This document shows, one piece after another, positions 17,211 to 26,101 of a stretch of DNA of 64,000 bases. The stretch spans positions 372,001 to 436,000 of the forward strand of contig CAVSXT010000004.1 of assembly GCA_963732005.1 (NCBI GenBank), read 5' to 3'. Made by a program: the position numbers and the translations under genes. The DNA is from JASLEW01 sp963732005 (lineage in GTDB: Bacteria; Acidobacteriota; Thermoanaerobaculia; Multivoradales; UBA5704). Below the pieces are notes generated by a model. The model saw only the letters and a program-made list of their open reading frames with translations, made no database searches and was not told where the DNA came from. Every line of letters begins with the position of its first letter. Positions within the stretch are counted from its first letter, which is position 1.

Positions 17211-18611
17211 ATGGATCCTACTCGCCGTCCGCTCCTGATTGCCAGCGCGCTGACGCTCGTTGCCGTTCTGGCGCCGCTCGCGCCGCCGCCGCTGCTCGCC
17301 GCCGGCCAGGCCGCGGGCGCCCCCGCCACGACCGGCGGCATCGCCGGCACCGCCACCGCCGGCGCTGCCGGCAGCATCGCCGCGGTGCCGGAGCTGGATC
17401 CCGAGCTGATCGCGCTTTACGTCGATCTGCATCGCAACCCGGAGCTGTCGCTGCACGAGGAGAAGACGGCGGCCAAGCTCGCCGAGCGGCTGCGCCGGCT
17501 CGGCTTCGAGGTGACGACCGGCGTTGGCGGCACCGGCGTCGTGGGAGTGCTGCGCAACGGCGCCGGGCCCACCGTGATGCTGCGCACCGAGCTCGACGCG
17601 CTGCCGGTCGAGGAGCGGACCGGGCTGCCCTACGCCAGCGTCGTCAAGGCCCGCAACGACGCCGGCCTCGAGGTGCCGGTGATGCACGCCTGCGGCCACG
17701 ACGTGCACATGACCGTCTGGGTGGGCACCGCGGCGCGCATGGCGCAGTCGCGCGGCAGCTGGCACGGCACCCTGGTGCTGATCGCGCAGCCCGCCGAGGA
17801 GGTGGTCAAGGGGGCCAAGGCGATGCTCGCCGACGGCCTGTTCAGCCGCTTTCCGAAGCCCGACTACGTGGTGGCGCTCCACGACTCGCCGAAGGTGGCG
17901 TCCGGCAAGATCGGCTACACGCCGGGGTACATCCTGGCGAGCTCCGACTCCGTCGACGTCACCATCTACGGCAAGGGCGGCCATGGCGCCGCGCCGCAGA
18001 CGACGGTCGATCCGGTGGTGATCGCGGCGCGCACCATCATGGCCTGGCAGACCATCGTGTCGCGCGAGAAGGACCCGCAGGAGCCGGCGGTGGTCACCGT
18101 CGGCTCGATCCATGGCGGCACCAAGCACAACATCATCCCCGACGAGGTCAAGCTGCAGCTGACCGTGCGCACCTACGACCGTGGGGTGCGGCAGCACGTG
18201 CTCGACGCCATCGGGCGCATCGCCCGCGCCGAGGCGGCGGCGGCAGGCGCGACGCGCGAGCCCGCGGTGGTCGTCGTCGAGTCAACGGCGGCGACCTACA
18301 ACGATCCCAAGCTCACCGCGCGGCTGGCTGCGGCGCTCGCCCGCCGGCTCGGCGACGCCAACGTCGTCGCGGCGCCGCGGGAGATGGCCTCCGAGGACTT
18401 CAGCGAGTACGGCCTGGCCGGAGTGCCGGCGGTGATGGTCCGCCTGGGTGCCGCCGAGCCGGCGGCGCTGGCCAAGGCGACCGCCGCGGGTGTCGAGCTG
18501 CCCTCGCTGCACTCGTCGCTGTTCGCGCCCGACCGCGACCCGACCCTGCGCACCGGCGTGACGGCGGAGGTGACGATGCTGCTCGACCTGATGGGTAAGC
18601 CCGCCGGCTAG
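17211..18611 (+). CDS. Exported M20-family (M20D) amidohydrolase/peptidase
   Basis: 466 residues from the ATG at 17211, which follows ggagg; an ATG 30 bases upstream is in frame and possible. A signal peptide and an Ala/Gly repeat region (about 1-65) precede the enzyme. Metal ligands and catalytic motifs of the M20D group are seen: ACGHDVHM, QPAEEVVKG, LHDSP, GGHGAAP (the dimerisation lid) and EMASEDFSEY. The family hydrolyses N-acyl amino acids or similar amides. The periplasmic location and missing partner genes leave the substrate open. Its stop overlaps the convergent phosphoesterase stop by 4 bases. Confidence 0.9.
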   Translation: MDPTRRPLLIASALTLVAVLAPLAPPPLLAAGQAAGAPATTGGIAGTATAGAAGSIAAVPELDPELIALYVDLHRNPELSLHEEKTAAKLAERLRRLGFEVTTGVGGTGVVGVLRNGAGPTVMLRTELDALPVEERTGLPYASVVKARNDAGLEVPVMHACGHDVHMTVWVGTAARMAQSRGSWHGTLVLIAQPAEEVVKGAKAMLADGLFSRFPKPDYVVALHDSPKVASGKIGYTPGYILASSDSVDVTIYGKGGHGAAPQTTVDPVVIAARTIMAWQTIVSREKDPQEPAVVTVGSIHGGTKHNIIPDEVKLQLTVRTYDRGVRQHVLDAIGRIARAEAAAAGATREPAVVVVESTAATYNDPKLTARLAAALARRLGDANVVAAPREMASEDFSEYGLAGVPAVMVRLGAAEPAALAKATAAGVELPSLHSSLFAPDRDPTLRTGVTAEVTMLLDLMGKPAG

Positions 18612-20035
18612 CCGCCACCGCCCGGGGCTGGCGGCCTGGTCACCGGCAGCAGCAGCGGCGGGCGCGGCGGCTGATTGAAGTCGAAGTCGTGGCGCAGGTC
18701 GCCGAGGATCCGGACCGCCTCGCGCACCGTCGGCCGCGGGTCGGGGCGGCCGTCGGTCGCCGGATCGAGGCGCTGGCCGCCGAGGAACACGTCCTCGATG
18801 AACTTGGCGTAGGCGTCGAAGCTGAGCGTCTGGTGATCGACGAAGCCGGTGCGGGCGTAGGGGCTGATCACCAGCCCCGGCACGCGCAGGCCGTAGCCGT
18901 TGCGGTCCACCTCCGGCGGCGCCACGTGGTCGTAGAAGCCGCCCCAGTCGTCCCAGGCCAGGAAGATGGCGGTGCTGTTCCAATCCGGGCCCTGCATGAC
19001 GGCGTTGATCAGCGAGGTGACGTAGGCCTGGCCGGCGCTCACCAGCGCCGGCGGGTGCTCGCCCACCAGGTCGTTGGGGACGATCCAGGAGACGGCGGGG
19101 AGCGTGCCGGCGCGGGCGGCGGCGAAGAAGGCGGCGATGTCCTGGATGTTGCCGAGCTCGCCGTCCTCCTGGACCGTGGTGAAGTAGGGCAGCGGGTTCC
19201 AGATGCCCGCGGTCTTGGCGTCCTGCGGCTGGGTGGGGGTCGCCATCGCGTCGTCGTCCTCGGTATCGGGTTCGGCGCCCTTGAACACGTAGTAGGCCCA
19301 GCTGACATGGTTGCGGTGCAGCAGCCAGGTGAGGTCGGTCCAGGCGTAGAAGGGGATGTGGCCGTTGTGGTGGTAGTCAGGAGGGTAGCCGGGGGCCTCG
19401 AGCTGGTTGCCGCAGCTCTTGGGCTTGGCGCTGACGCACCTCGCCGACCATTCCGAGACCAGGAACAGGTGCGCCGGCAGGCTCCATGAGGCGTTGGGCT
19501 CGAACATGTGGTCCTGCAGCACGAAATGCTGCGCGTAGGCCCAGTAGTTCGGGATCTCGCGCGCGTCGTGGTAGCCCATGACGTCGGTCGAGGAGCCGCC
19601 GCAGGCCGGATCGAGCGGGTCCGCGCAGCCTTGCCGGGCATGGTTCGCCTGGGCGATGAAGCCGTCCATCTTGCCGCCGTCGACGTCGGCCACCGCCGCC
19701 GCCGCGCTGTGCGGGCCACCGTGGTTGAGGTCGGCGGCGTCGTGGAACGGCTCGACGCACCTGCCGGAGGACGGATCGGTCAGGCAGACCGCGAACTGGC
19801 CGCCGCGCCGCGGGATGCCGTCGGCGCCGGGGAAGGTGCCGAAGTAGGAGTCGAAGGAGCGGTTTTCCTGCATGATGACGATCACGTGCCGGATCTTGGC
19901 GATGCCGACGGGCGCCGCCTGCGGTCGCGGTGGCGGGCCGCCGGTTCCCGTCTGCCGTAGCGCGGCGCCGGCCGCCAGCAGCGAAGCGGCGAGCGGCAGC
20001 ACCAGGGCGAGGATGAGGGAGCGCGAGATCGTCAT
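18608..20035 (-). CDS. Secreted phospholipase C/acid phosphatase-type phosphoesterase
   Basis: 475 residues from ATG 20033-20035, preceded by aggag. A signal peptide ends near AAGAALRQ. The phosphoesterase family pattern follows: IRHVIVIMQENRSFDSYFG, then DLNHGGPHS, DVMGYHD, PNASWSLPAHLFLVSEWS, WIVPND and FLAWDDWGGFYDHV, and RVPGLVISPYAR. These are motifs of bacterial phospholipase C and AcpA-like acid phosphatases that release phosphate-containing head groups outside the cell. The C-terminus is Pro/Gly-rich. The long frame upstream of this start lies over the Nudix gene and is not used. Confidence 0.92.
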   Translation of the reverse strand: MTISRSLILALVLPLAASLLAAGAALRQTGTGGPPPRPQAAPVGIAKIRHVIVIMQENRSFDSYFGTFPGADGIPRRGGQFAVCLTDPSSGRCVEPFHDAADLNHGGPHSAAAAVADVDGGKMDGFIAQANHARQGCADPLDPACGGSSTDVMGYHDAREIPNYWAYAQHFVLQDHMFEPNASWSLPAHLFLVSEWSARCVSAKPKSCGNQLEAPGYPPDYHHNGHIPFYAWTDLTWLLHRNHVSWAYYVFKGAEPDTEDDDAMATPTQPQDAKTAGIWNPLPYFTTVQEDGELGNIQDIAAFFAAARAGTLPAVSWIVPNDLVGEHPPALVSAGQAYVTSLINAVMQGPDWNSTAIFLAWDDWGGFYDHVAPPEVDRNGYGLRVPGLVISPYARTGFVDHQTLSFDAYAKFIEDVFLGGQRLDPATDGRPDPRPTVREAVRILGDLRHDFDFNQPPRPPLLLPVTRPPAPGGGG

Positions 20036-20119
20036 GATGGTTCTCCTGCGGGGACAGCTGGAAGAATACCTCGTTTGCCAGGGTATATGGAAGGGTTGGT
20101 GCCGGATGGGGAGGCGCGA

Positions 20120-20650
20120 ATGCCGAAGCTGAGCGCCGGGCTGCTGCTCTACCGACGGCGCGAAGGCGGGCCCGCGGCCGGGAGCGAGGCCGGGCGCGAG
20201 GACGCGACCTGGGAGGTGTTCCTGGTCCATCCCGGCGGTCCCTTCTGGCAGCGCAAGGATCTCGGTGCCTGGTCCATCCCCAAGGGCGAGGTGGCCGCCG
20301 GGGAGGACCCGCTGGCCGCGGCCCGGCGCGAGGTCGCCGAGGAGACCGGGTTCCAGGCGGCGCCGCCGTTCGTCGCTCTCGAACCGGTCCGGCAGGCGGG
20401 CGGCAAGACGGTGATGGCCTGGGCTGCCGCCGGCGACCTCGACGCCGCGGCCATCGTGAGCAACACCTTCGAGGTGGAGTGGCCGCCACGCTCGGGGCGC
20501 CGGCAACGCTTCCCCGAGGTGGATCGGGCAGCCTGGTTCACGCTGTCGGAAGCGGAGGCGACGATTCTTGCCGGCCAGCGGCCCCTGCTGGTGCAGCTCA
20601 GCGCTATATTGAGCCAAACCGCCGGCTCGAACCAGGAGGATCCACCGTGA
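20120..20650 (+). CDS. Nudix hydrolase
   Basis: 176 residues from the ATG at 20120, with ggaggc just before. A perfect Nudix box reads GEVAAGEDPLAAARREVAEE followed by TGF, fitting G-x5-E-x7-REU-x-EE-x-GU. It starts with a beta strand LSAGLLLYRRR and has a phosphate-recognising PGGPFW loop, like the Nudix proteins of the diadenosine-polyphosphate/predicted NTP-pyrophosphohydrolase group. It hydrolyses a nucleoside diphosphate linked to some group X; the substrate is not predictable. Its TGA overlaps the GTG start of the TPM-domain gene by 4 bases (GTGA), so they are translationally coupled. Confidence 0.93.
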   Translation: MPKLSAGLLLYRRREGGPAAGSEAGREDATWEVFLVHPGGPFWQRKDLGAWSIPKGEVAAGEDPLAAARREVAEETGFQAAPPFVALEPVRQAGGKTVMAWAAAGDLDAAAIVSNTFEVEWPPRSGRRQRFPEVDRAAWFTLSEAEATILAGQRPLLVQLSAILSQTAGSNQEDPP

Positions 20651-21546
20651 AGCGATCGCAATCCCTGCGCCGCCTCGTGCTGCTGGCAGCCCTGCCGGTG
20701 GCGCTGGCGGTGCTGGCTGCCGTGGCGGTGTTGGTCCCCTCGGCGGGATCGGCGGCAGTGCCGGCATCGCCGGCATCGGCGGCCTCGGGGCAGGTGCCGC
20801 CGGCGCCATTGCGCTGGGTCACCGACTCGGCCGGCTACCTGAGCGATGCCGCGCGGGTCGACCTGGATGGGCGCCTCCAGCGCTACCAGCGGCAGACTGG
20901 GCACCAGGTCCTGGTGTGGATCGCTCCCTCGACCGGCGGCGTGCCGATCCAGGACTTCAGCGTGCGGGCGTTCCATGCCTGGGGGATCGGCAACAAGGGG
21001 GCGAGCGACGGCCTGGTGATCTTTCTGTTCACCGAGGACCGGAAGCTGCGCATCGAGGTCGGCTACGGCCTGGAGGACAGGGTGCCGGACGCCATCGCCT
21101 CGCGCATCATCCGCGAGCAGATCACGCCGCGCCTCGCGGCCGGCGACCACGACGGGGCGGTCCGTGCGGGCGTCGACGCGGTGCTGGCCGCCATCGGCGG
21201 CGGCGCGCCGGGCGCCGTCAGGCCGGCGCCGCGCCCGGGACCGTCGAGTGCGATCCTCGGCTGCCTTCCCGCCGTGGTGATGCTGGGCATCGTCGCCTTG
21301 ATCCTGACTCTTGCCCGCCGCGCCAGCCGCCGCCAGTCAGGCGGCGGCCGCCGCGCATGGGGAAGCTCGAGCGGCGGCGGCGGCTCTTCCGGCGGCGACT
21401 TCAGCAGCTCCGGCGGCGGCAGCAGCGACAGCAGCAGCAGCAGCGACAGCAGCAGCAGCGATAGCAGCAGCAGTGACAGTGGCGGCGGCGACTTCTCGGG
21501 CGGCGGCGGCGACTCGGGTGGCGGTGGCGCCGACGGCTCCTGGTGA
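20647..21546 (+). CDS. TPM-domain membrane protein with Ser/Gly-rich tail
   Basis: 299 residues from GTG 20647, which follows aggagg; it overlaps the Nudix stop. A signal peptide is followed by Ala repeats, then the TPM_phosphatase domain (about 60-185): VLVWIAPSTGGVPIQDF, RAFHAWGIGNKGASDG, LVIFLFTEDRKLRIEVGYGLE (in two parts here), and IIREQITPRLAAGDHDGAV. One transmembrane helix (about 210-230) and a long tail of Ser/Gly/Asp repeats end the protein. This is the YgcG architecture, and in plants the TPM domain protein TLP18.3 is linked to photosystem repair. The role in bacteria is unknown; the tail is cytoplasmic or disordered depending on topology. Confidence 0.88.
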   Translation: MKRSQSLRRLVLLAALPVALAVLAAVAVLVPSAGSAAVPASPASAASGQVPPAPLRWVTDSAGYLSDAARVDLDGRLQRYQRQTGHQVLVWIAPSTGGVPIQDFSVRAFHAWGIGNKGASDGLVIFLFTEDRKLRIEVGYGLEDRVPDAIASRIIREQITPRLAAGDHDGAVRAGVDAVLAAIGGGAPGAVRPAPRPGPSSAILGCLPAVVMLGIVALILTLARRASRRQSGGGRRAWGSSSGGGGSSGGDFSSSGGGSSDSSSSSDSSSSDSSSSDSGGGDFSGGGGDSGGGGADGSW

Positions 21547-21628
21547 GGCGGCCGCGGCGATGGCGGCGGCGGCGCCATGGGCAGGCCTGCCATTTGCCCG
21601 CTCCCTGGATGGTGATTAGGATGGCGGG

Positions 21629-22363
21629 ATGAGCTGGCCGGATCGGGAGGTGGTGCTCGGCTTGTTGGAGCGAATCCACCACAGCCCGCTGGGGGAGCGC
21701 CTCATCCTGGCCGGATCGTCGGGCATCTACGGAGTGAGCGAATCGATACCGGCATTGACCGAGGACGTGGACGTCCTGGTGGATGCCGACTGGGTGGCTG
21801 CGGCGGAGGAGACAGTCATCGACGAGATGGGCCGCCTCGGGCTTCGCCACCAGGCCGGCACGGCCACGTTCACGGCGGCGGGCGACCTATCTCTCGACCT
21901 GGTTGGTTATTCGCGGCGGGACGTGGTGGACCGGATCGGCGGCGGCCGGCAACTGCCGGTCATGGTCTACGCCGATCTCAGCAGGCTGCTGTCTCTGCCG
22001 CACTCGACCCGCGACCTGGCGAGCGGCGGCAAGGCGCTGTCGCCGGCCACACTCGCTGCCGCCAAGCTTCTGACCATCCGACTCGAAAAAGGCAGCAAGG
22101 ACAAGCTGCAGGCCCTGCTGGTCATCGCCGAGAACGCTGCGGACGCAAGCTTCCTCGAAGATCTCGGTCGCCTCCTCCGAGCTTTTCCCTTAGATCGCCT
22201 CGAAGATGCCGTCGCCGATGCAAGAGCGGCCCTGCTGGCGGTTTCGGCGGACGTGGTCCTGGCTGGCCCCGGAGCAGCTGGGTACGCCGGCATGCATCGG
22301 GGCCTGGAGGAGGGGCTCGCCTTGCTGCTGCGACTGGCCAGGCTCTTCGAGGCGCAGCCATGA
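21629..22363 (+). CDS. Nucleotidyltransferase-like protein, first gene of a pair
   Basis: 244 residues. The start ERLILAGSSGIYG followed by LTEDVDVLVDADW gives the G-S-S and D-x-D pattern of the DNA polymerase beta-type nucleotidyltransferase fold (as in the DUF6036 and AbiEii-like groups); the later part is helical with no known domain. Function is not known; proteins of this fold can be antitoxins, toxins or transferases. Its stop overlaps the next start by 4 bases (ATGA), so the two are probably translated together. The start is an ATG with no strong ribosome binding site seen. It is possible that this pair forms a defence or toxin-antitoxin unit. Confidence 0.65.
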   Translation: MSWPDREVVLGLLERIHHSPLGERLILAGSSGIYGVSESIPALTEDVDVLVDADWVAAAEETVIDEMGRLGLRHQAGTATFTAAGDLSLDLVGYSRRDVVDRIGGGRQLPVMVYADLSRLLSLPHSTRDLASGGKALSPATLAAAKLLTIRLEKGSKDKLQALLVIAENAADASFLEDLGRLLRAFPLDRLEDAVADARAALLAVSADVVLAGPGAAGYAGMHRGLEEGLALLLRLARLFEAQP

Positions 22364-22914
22364 ATGCCCGGCCGCGGACCGCCGAGGAGCGCTTGGAACG
22401 GCTGCGGCGCGATCAAGACGCCCACCACCGCATCAGCCTGGCGCGGCGCGGCCATGCCCGCTTCCGCCGCGACCTCGCGGTGCTACCGCACCAGTTTCTG
22501 CTTGCCGGCCGGGCGCTCATGGCTCCGCTCGAGCAGCCACTGGAAGCCGTCCAGGCAGCCCTTCGTGGCGAAGCGATCTGGACCCTGGACACGGCTGCGC
22601 GTCTGCTGACGGGGGCCGGGTTCCTCGTCTCCCGCGACCTGACTGGTTACCTGGCCGAGGCGTCCTTCGAGCGAGCGGTGGAGAAGGGGCTGGTGGGGAA
22701 GCTGCTGCCGGGAGGCATCAGCGTCGAGCCGCTCTACCGCCGGCCCCCCATGTTGATCGCGCATCGGATGGACGAGCCGCCGCCCTACACGACCCTGCCC
22801 TCTGGCGACCGCGTCGTCACCCGGCCCTTCCTGGTACGCGACCTCGTAGGAACCCTGGGATGGCGCCCGGACCTCCTGACCCGCCTGGAGGCCGCCTTCT
22901 CGAAGCAAGGCTGA
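22360..22914 (+). CDS. Unknown partner of the nucleotidyltransferase-like gene
   Basis: 184 residues, overlapping the upstream gene at ATGA. The N-terminal 30 residues are charged and helical (EERLERLRRDQDAHH). The rest has no recognisable domain: PHQFLLAGRALM, AIWTLDTAARLLTGAGF and PFLVRDLVGTLGW. The RDQDAH string has the spacing of an R-x4-H pair but this is at the very N-terminus and not where a HEPN RNase places it, so that reading is not supported. It is soluble and has no signal peptide. The coupling to the nucleotidyltransferase-like gene is the only functional clue. Confidence 0.6.
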   Translation: MNARPRTAEERLERLRRDQDAHHRISLARRGHARFRRDLAVLPHQFLLAGRALMAPLEQPLEAVQAALRGEAIWTLDTAARLLTGAGFLVSRDLTGYLAEASFERAVEKGLVGKLLPGGISVEPLYRRPPMLIAHRMDEPPPYTTLPSGDRVVTRPFLVRDLVGTLGWRPDLLTRLEAAFSKQG

Positions 22915-22965
22915 GGTCGGTCGACCTCCACTTGCCCAGCGCCCGCAGGCGCCGGCGCGCCGGGT

Positions 22966-24465
22966 CTACTTCAGGTAGCCGAGGGCCCGCAGGCGAGCCC
23001 GTTCGCCGCTCGCCAGGTGGGCGGCCGCGTCGGATGGCGAGCCCAGGCTGCGCCGCGCCCAGAGGTCGCGGTGGCGCGCGGCCTGATACTGGGCGAACAG
23101 CGACGCCGCGGCGGCCGGGTGGTTGGCGAGCACGTCGGCGGTCTCGCCGGGGTCGTGCTGCAGGTCGAAGAGCTGCACCGGGCCCTGCGGGTTGGCGAAG
23201 AGCGCCCAGGTGGGGGCGCGCAGCTTCTCGAGAGCGCCCGCCATGTAGACCCAGGGGAGGCCCTCCCGCCCGCTGCCGCCGGCGATCAGCGGCAGGACGC
23301 TGCGGCCCATCACCTCCCGGTTGGCGCCGACCCCGAGGGCGTCGAGGATGCTCGGCATGACCTCGAGCGTCGAGACCAGCCCGGAGATCCGGCGGCCGCC
23401 GAAGCGGGCGTGCGGGAAGCGGATCAGCAGCGGCACGCGCGCGACCTCCTCGTGGTTCTGGTCGTGCAGGAACAGGCCGTGCTCCGCGAACTCCTCGCCG
23501 TGGTCGGCGGTGAGCACGATCAGCGTCCTGTCCCAGAGGCCGCGGGCCTTGAGCTGGTCGAACAGCTGCCCGATCTCGGCATCGGCGTAGGCGATGCCGC
23601 CGTCATAGAGCCCCTCGATGTATTCGATCTCGGCCGGGGTGAAGGCCTGGTCCACCCGGATCCGGCCGGCTTCGGCGTCCTGGTTCGCCGACGCCAGCAG
23701 CCGGCTGGCGCACTTGCCGCCGCGGCAGCCGTCGAAGCGCACGCCGGCAGCGGTGAAGAGCCGGTTCCAGGCCTCGCCGTGGTCGTAGGGCAGCTTGTCG
23801 AAGCCGGAGTGGACGTCGTAGGTGTGCAGGAAGAGGAAGCGCTTGCCGCCCCGGCGGGCGTCGAGCCAAGCGTAGAGCCGTGGCAGCTCCGCCCGCAGGC
23901 CGCCGCCGGTTTCGTCGAAATCGTCGAAACCGTGCGCCAGGCCGAAGCTCGAGCTGACGTAGCCGCCGCCGGTGAAGGCGCCGGTGCGGTAACCGGCGGC
24001 GTGCAGCTGCGCCGCCAGCGTGACGCGCCGGCTGTCGAGGGCCCGGCCGTTGTCCGCCCAGACGCCGTGGACCGCCGGCGGCAGGGAGGTGAACATGGAA
24101 ACGTGGACCGGCAGCGTGCCGCCGCCGGTGTTGATGTTCTGCTCGAAGAGCACCGCTTCACGCGCGAAGCGGTCGAGGTTCGGGCTGGTCGCGCGGGAGT
24201 AGCCATAGACGTGCAGGTGATCGGCGCGCAGCGTATCGATCGAGATCAGCAAGACGTCGCACCCGGACCACGGGCTGGCATGCGGCGCGACCGGGCGGTC
24301 CAGGTGGCGTTCGCCGCGGCAGCCGGCGCCCGCGCCGGCCAGGAGGCCAAGGACAAGGCCAAGGCAGGCGCCGCCGGCGAGAACGGCCCGGGCGGCGCTC
24401 GGCAGGCACCGGCGCCACCTCCGGCGGGCGAAGGCTGGCGCGCGTTCATGCCGTGAAGTCATCAT
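22966..24465 (-). CDS. Sulfatase-like hydrolase lacking the Cys/Ser nucleophile
   Basis: 499 residues from ATG 24463-24465. A basic N-terminus and hydrophobic segment, ending at a Cys-Arg near residue 50, suggest an exported or lipid-anchored protein. Sulfatase/alkaline phosphatase motifs are present: DVLLISIDTLRADHL, then a loop with TLPVH in place of the sulfatase CxPxR, VYGYSRATSPNLD, FLHTYDVHSG and LTADHGEEFAEHG with metal ligands. The first residue of the nucleophile motif is Thr, so formylglycine chemistry is unlikely; it may be a phosphoesterase or phosphotransferase. The end of the protein is a charged helical segment. Confidence 0.82.
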   Translation of the reverse strand: MMTSRHERAPAFARRRWRRCLPSAARAVLAGGACLGLVLGLLAGAGAGCRGERHLDRPVAPHASPWSGCDVLLISIDTLRADHLHVYGYSRATSPNLDRFAREAVLFEQNINTGGGTLPVHVSMFTSLPPAVHGVWADNGRALDSRRVTLAAQLHAAGYRTGAFTGGGYVSSSFGLAHGFDDFDETGGGLRAELPRLYAWLDARRGGKRFLFLHTYDVHSGFDKLPYDHGEAWNRLFTAAGVRFDGCRGGKCASRLLASANQDAEAGRIRVDQAFTPAEIEYIEGLYDGGIAYADAEIGQLFDQLKARGLWDRTLIVLTADHGEEFAEHGLFLHDQNHEEVARVPLLIRFPHARFGGRRISGLVSTLEVMPSILDALGVGANREVMGRSVLPLIAGGSGREGLPWVYMAGALEKLRAPTWALFANPQGPVQLFDLQHDPGETADVLANHPAAAASLFAQYQAARHRDLWARRSLGSPSDAAAHLASGERARLRALGYLK

Positions 24466-24554
24466 CGCGGATGGTGGACGGCGCGCAGCTCGCGCACCCG
24501 CTCCGAGCCGACCCGCAGCGTGCGCGGCTCCCAGCACGCACGACCGGGAGAGGC

Positions 24555-25115
24555 CTAGAAGTGCTGCCAGTGTCCGCCGTAGAAATGCCAGCGGCCGCCG
24601 ATCCGGGCCCAGTGCTCGGGTGCCCAGACCTCGTCCCGGCGCGACAGCTCCCAGCGTCCGGGGACCCAAACGTGGACGCCGCCGGCCCAGCGCCAGTAGC
24701 CGGGGATCCAGAAGTGATCGGGCGAGGGTGCGGGGGTGACCACCTCGACCTTGGCGATCGGCGGCGGCACGTCCGCCACCACCTCCGCGTAGCCCCGGGG
24801 AGCGACGATCGGCGCCCAGTGCCCGGGGCGGAACAGCCAGTCGTTGCCGACCCGCGCCCAATGTGCCCGGATCCATACCTGGCCCGGTCGGGCTTCCGCC
24901 CAGTGGCCGCCCACCCAAGCCCAGTTGTTCCGCTCCCAGGCCCAGTTCCCGGCGATCCAGTAATGCCCCGGCGATGGCGCCGGCGGGATCGCTTCCACCC
25001 TCACGGCGGGGGGCCGCGTATGGACGCGGATCTCCACCTCGAGAGCTCCGGCGGTCACGGATGCCACGATCATCGCCACGGCAAACAGCGTCCCCAGCAG
25101 CGTAGTGCGCTTCAT
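24555..25115 (-). CDS. Exported tryptophan-rich YXWGXW-type repeat protein
   Basis: 186 residues from ATG 25113-25115 (MKRTTLLG), preceded by a ggaga ribosome binding site. After a signal peptide, the mature part is an internal duplication: one half has PAPSPGHYWIAGNWAW and later HWARVGNDWLFRPGHW, the other PAPSPDHFWIPGYWRW and HWARIGGRWHFYGGHW. Each half contains about five W-containing repeats of the YXWGXW family, which are short secreted proteins of unknown function, perhaps binding carbohydrate or the wall. A good -10-like tatagt lies at 25147-25152 on the coding strand. Confidence 0.85.
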   Translation of the reverse strand: MKRTTLLGTLFAVAMIVASVTAGALEVEIRVHTRPPAVRVEAIPPAPSPGHYWIAGNWAWERNNWAWVGGHWAEARPGQVWIRAHWARVGNDWLFRPGHWAPIVAPRGYAEVVADVPPPIAKVEVVTPAPSPDHFWIPGYWRWAGGVHVWVPGRWELSRRDEVWAPEHWARIGGRWHFYGGHWQHF

Positions 25116-25342
25116 GCTCGAGGTCTCCCCACGGGTTGGTCGCAATACTATACACGGGCGCGGCCGGCCGGGAGCCGCAGTGCTCGGTGCGGCTGGCTAC
25201 TCGTCGAAGAGGGCGGCCACGGGACAGGAGAACCCTGGCAGCAAGCCGGGGTACTCGACCGTTGTCATCTCTTAGCAGTCGTGATAGAAGCCTGGATGTG
25301 CGGCCGGAACAGCGGAGGTCAAAGCGACTCCGCAGGAGGATC

Positions 25343-26101
25343 ATGCGGACCTTGAGCGTCCTCCTGCTCGGGGGCCTCGTTGCTCTCTCCTGGGCGCTCG
25401 CGTGGCACTTCATGGTGGTCACGCCTGAGCCCAAGGGTCCGAAGGGCGAGGTGCTCGGGCTCGGCGATCGATCGGCGATCCTCTTTGGGACCTCGACTGT
25501 TGCGCTCGTCCTCATCTCCCTCGTGATCGGTGGCGTCGCGTTCTTCGGCTGGCAGACCATCAAGGACTCGATCCGGCGGGACGTGGAATCTTCCACGCGG
25601 AATCGGTTGGAACAGATGGAGATCGAGTTGCGGGGCAGATCATCCGCGCTCCTCGGATACACGATCGGCGAGACGAGCGTGGACGCAGACTATCTGCATG
25701 CCACCAACCCGGAGCGCCTGAGAGAAGCCAAGACGCTTTGCCAGCAGGGATACAACCGGCTTCGCAAAGTGGGCGGCGCGGGTGAAGTGATGGCGCTGAA
25801 CAACCTCCTCATGTACAGCTCGATACTCGGCGACACGTCGAGGCGCGGGTACTACCTGAAGCGCGCCCGCCAGCTGCGAAAGGCGGGCGAAGACCTCGAC
25901 AAGCCGCACCTTCTCTTGACCTATTGCCGCATCGTCCTCTACTTCGGACTCGATCCCGCCGAGAAGGACGAGGCATGCGCGATCGTCCAAGCCGTTCGTG
26001 CCAAGGAAGGGTTACAAGAAAAAGAAAGAAGAGAGGCCGACCATCTGGCCTCCCTTTGTATGAAACCGAGCGCTTCGGGACCGCCGGGAAAGCCGGCCTA
26101 G
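25343..26101 (+). CDS. Membrane protein with helical soluble domain, unknown
   Basis: 252 residues from the ATG after aggagg. Two transmembrane segments (about 3-25 and 47-72) frame a short external loop with GPKGEVLGLGD. After the second one comes a helical region with TPR-like periodicity (REAKTLCQQGYNRL, GEVMALNNLLMYSS, RGYYLKRARQLRKAG, LLTYCRIVLYF). The last 13 residues (MKPSASGPPGKPA) are encoded by the 163-bp repeat that starts at 26061, so the gene end has been joined to that repeat. The stop codon lies in a CTAG that also serves as stop for a minus-strand ORF. No family recognised. Confidence 0.75.
   Translation: MRTLSVLLLGGLVALSWALAWHFMVVTPEPKGPKGEVLGLGDRSAILFGTSTVALVLISLVIGGVAFFGWQTIKDSIRRDVESSTRNRLEQMEIELRGRSSALLGYTIGETSVDADYLHATNPERLREAKTLCQQGYNRLRKVGGAGEVMALNNLLMYSSILGDTSRRGYYLKRARQLRKAGEDLDKPHLLLTYCRIVLYFGLDPAEKDEACAIVQAVRAKEGLQEKERREADHLASLCMKPSASGPPGKPA

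Noticed and set aside
22411..22431. R-x4-H string in the partner of the nucleotidyltransferase-like protein, as a HEPN RNase motif
   Set aside because: It is at the extreme N-terminus in a charged helix and the other HEPN features are missing.
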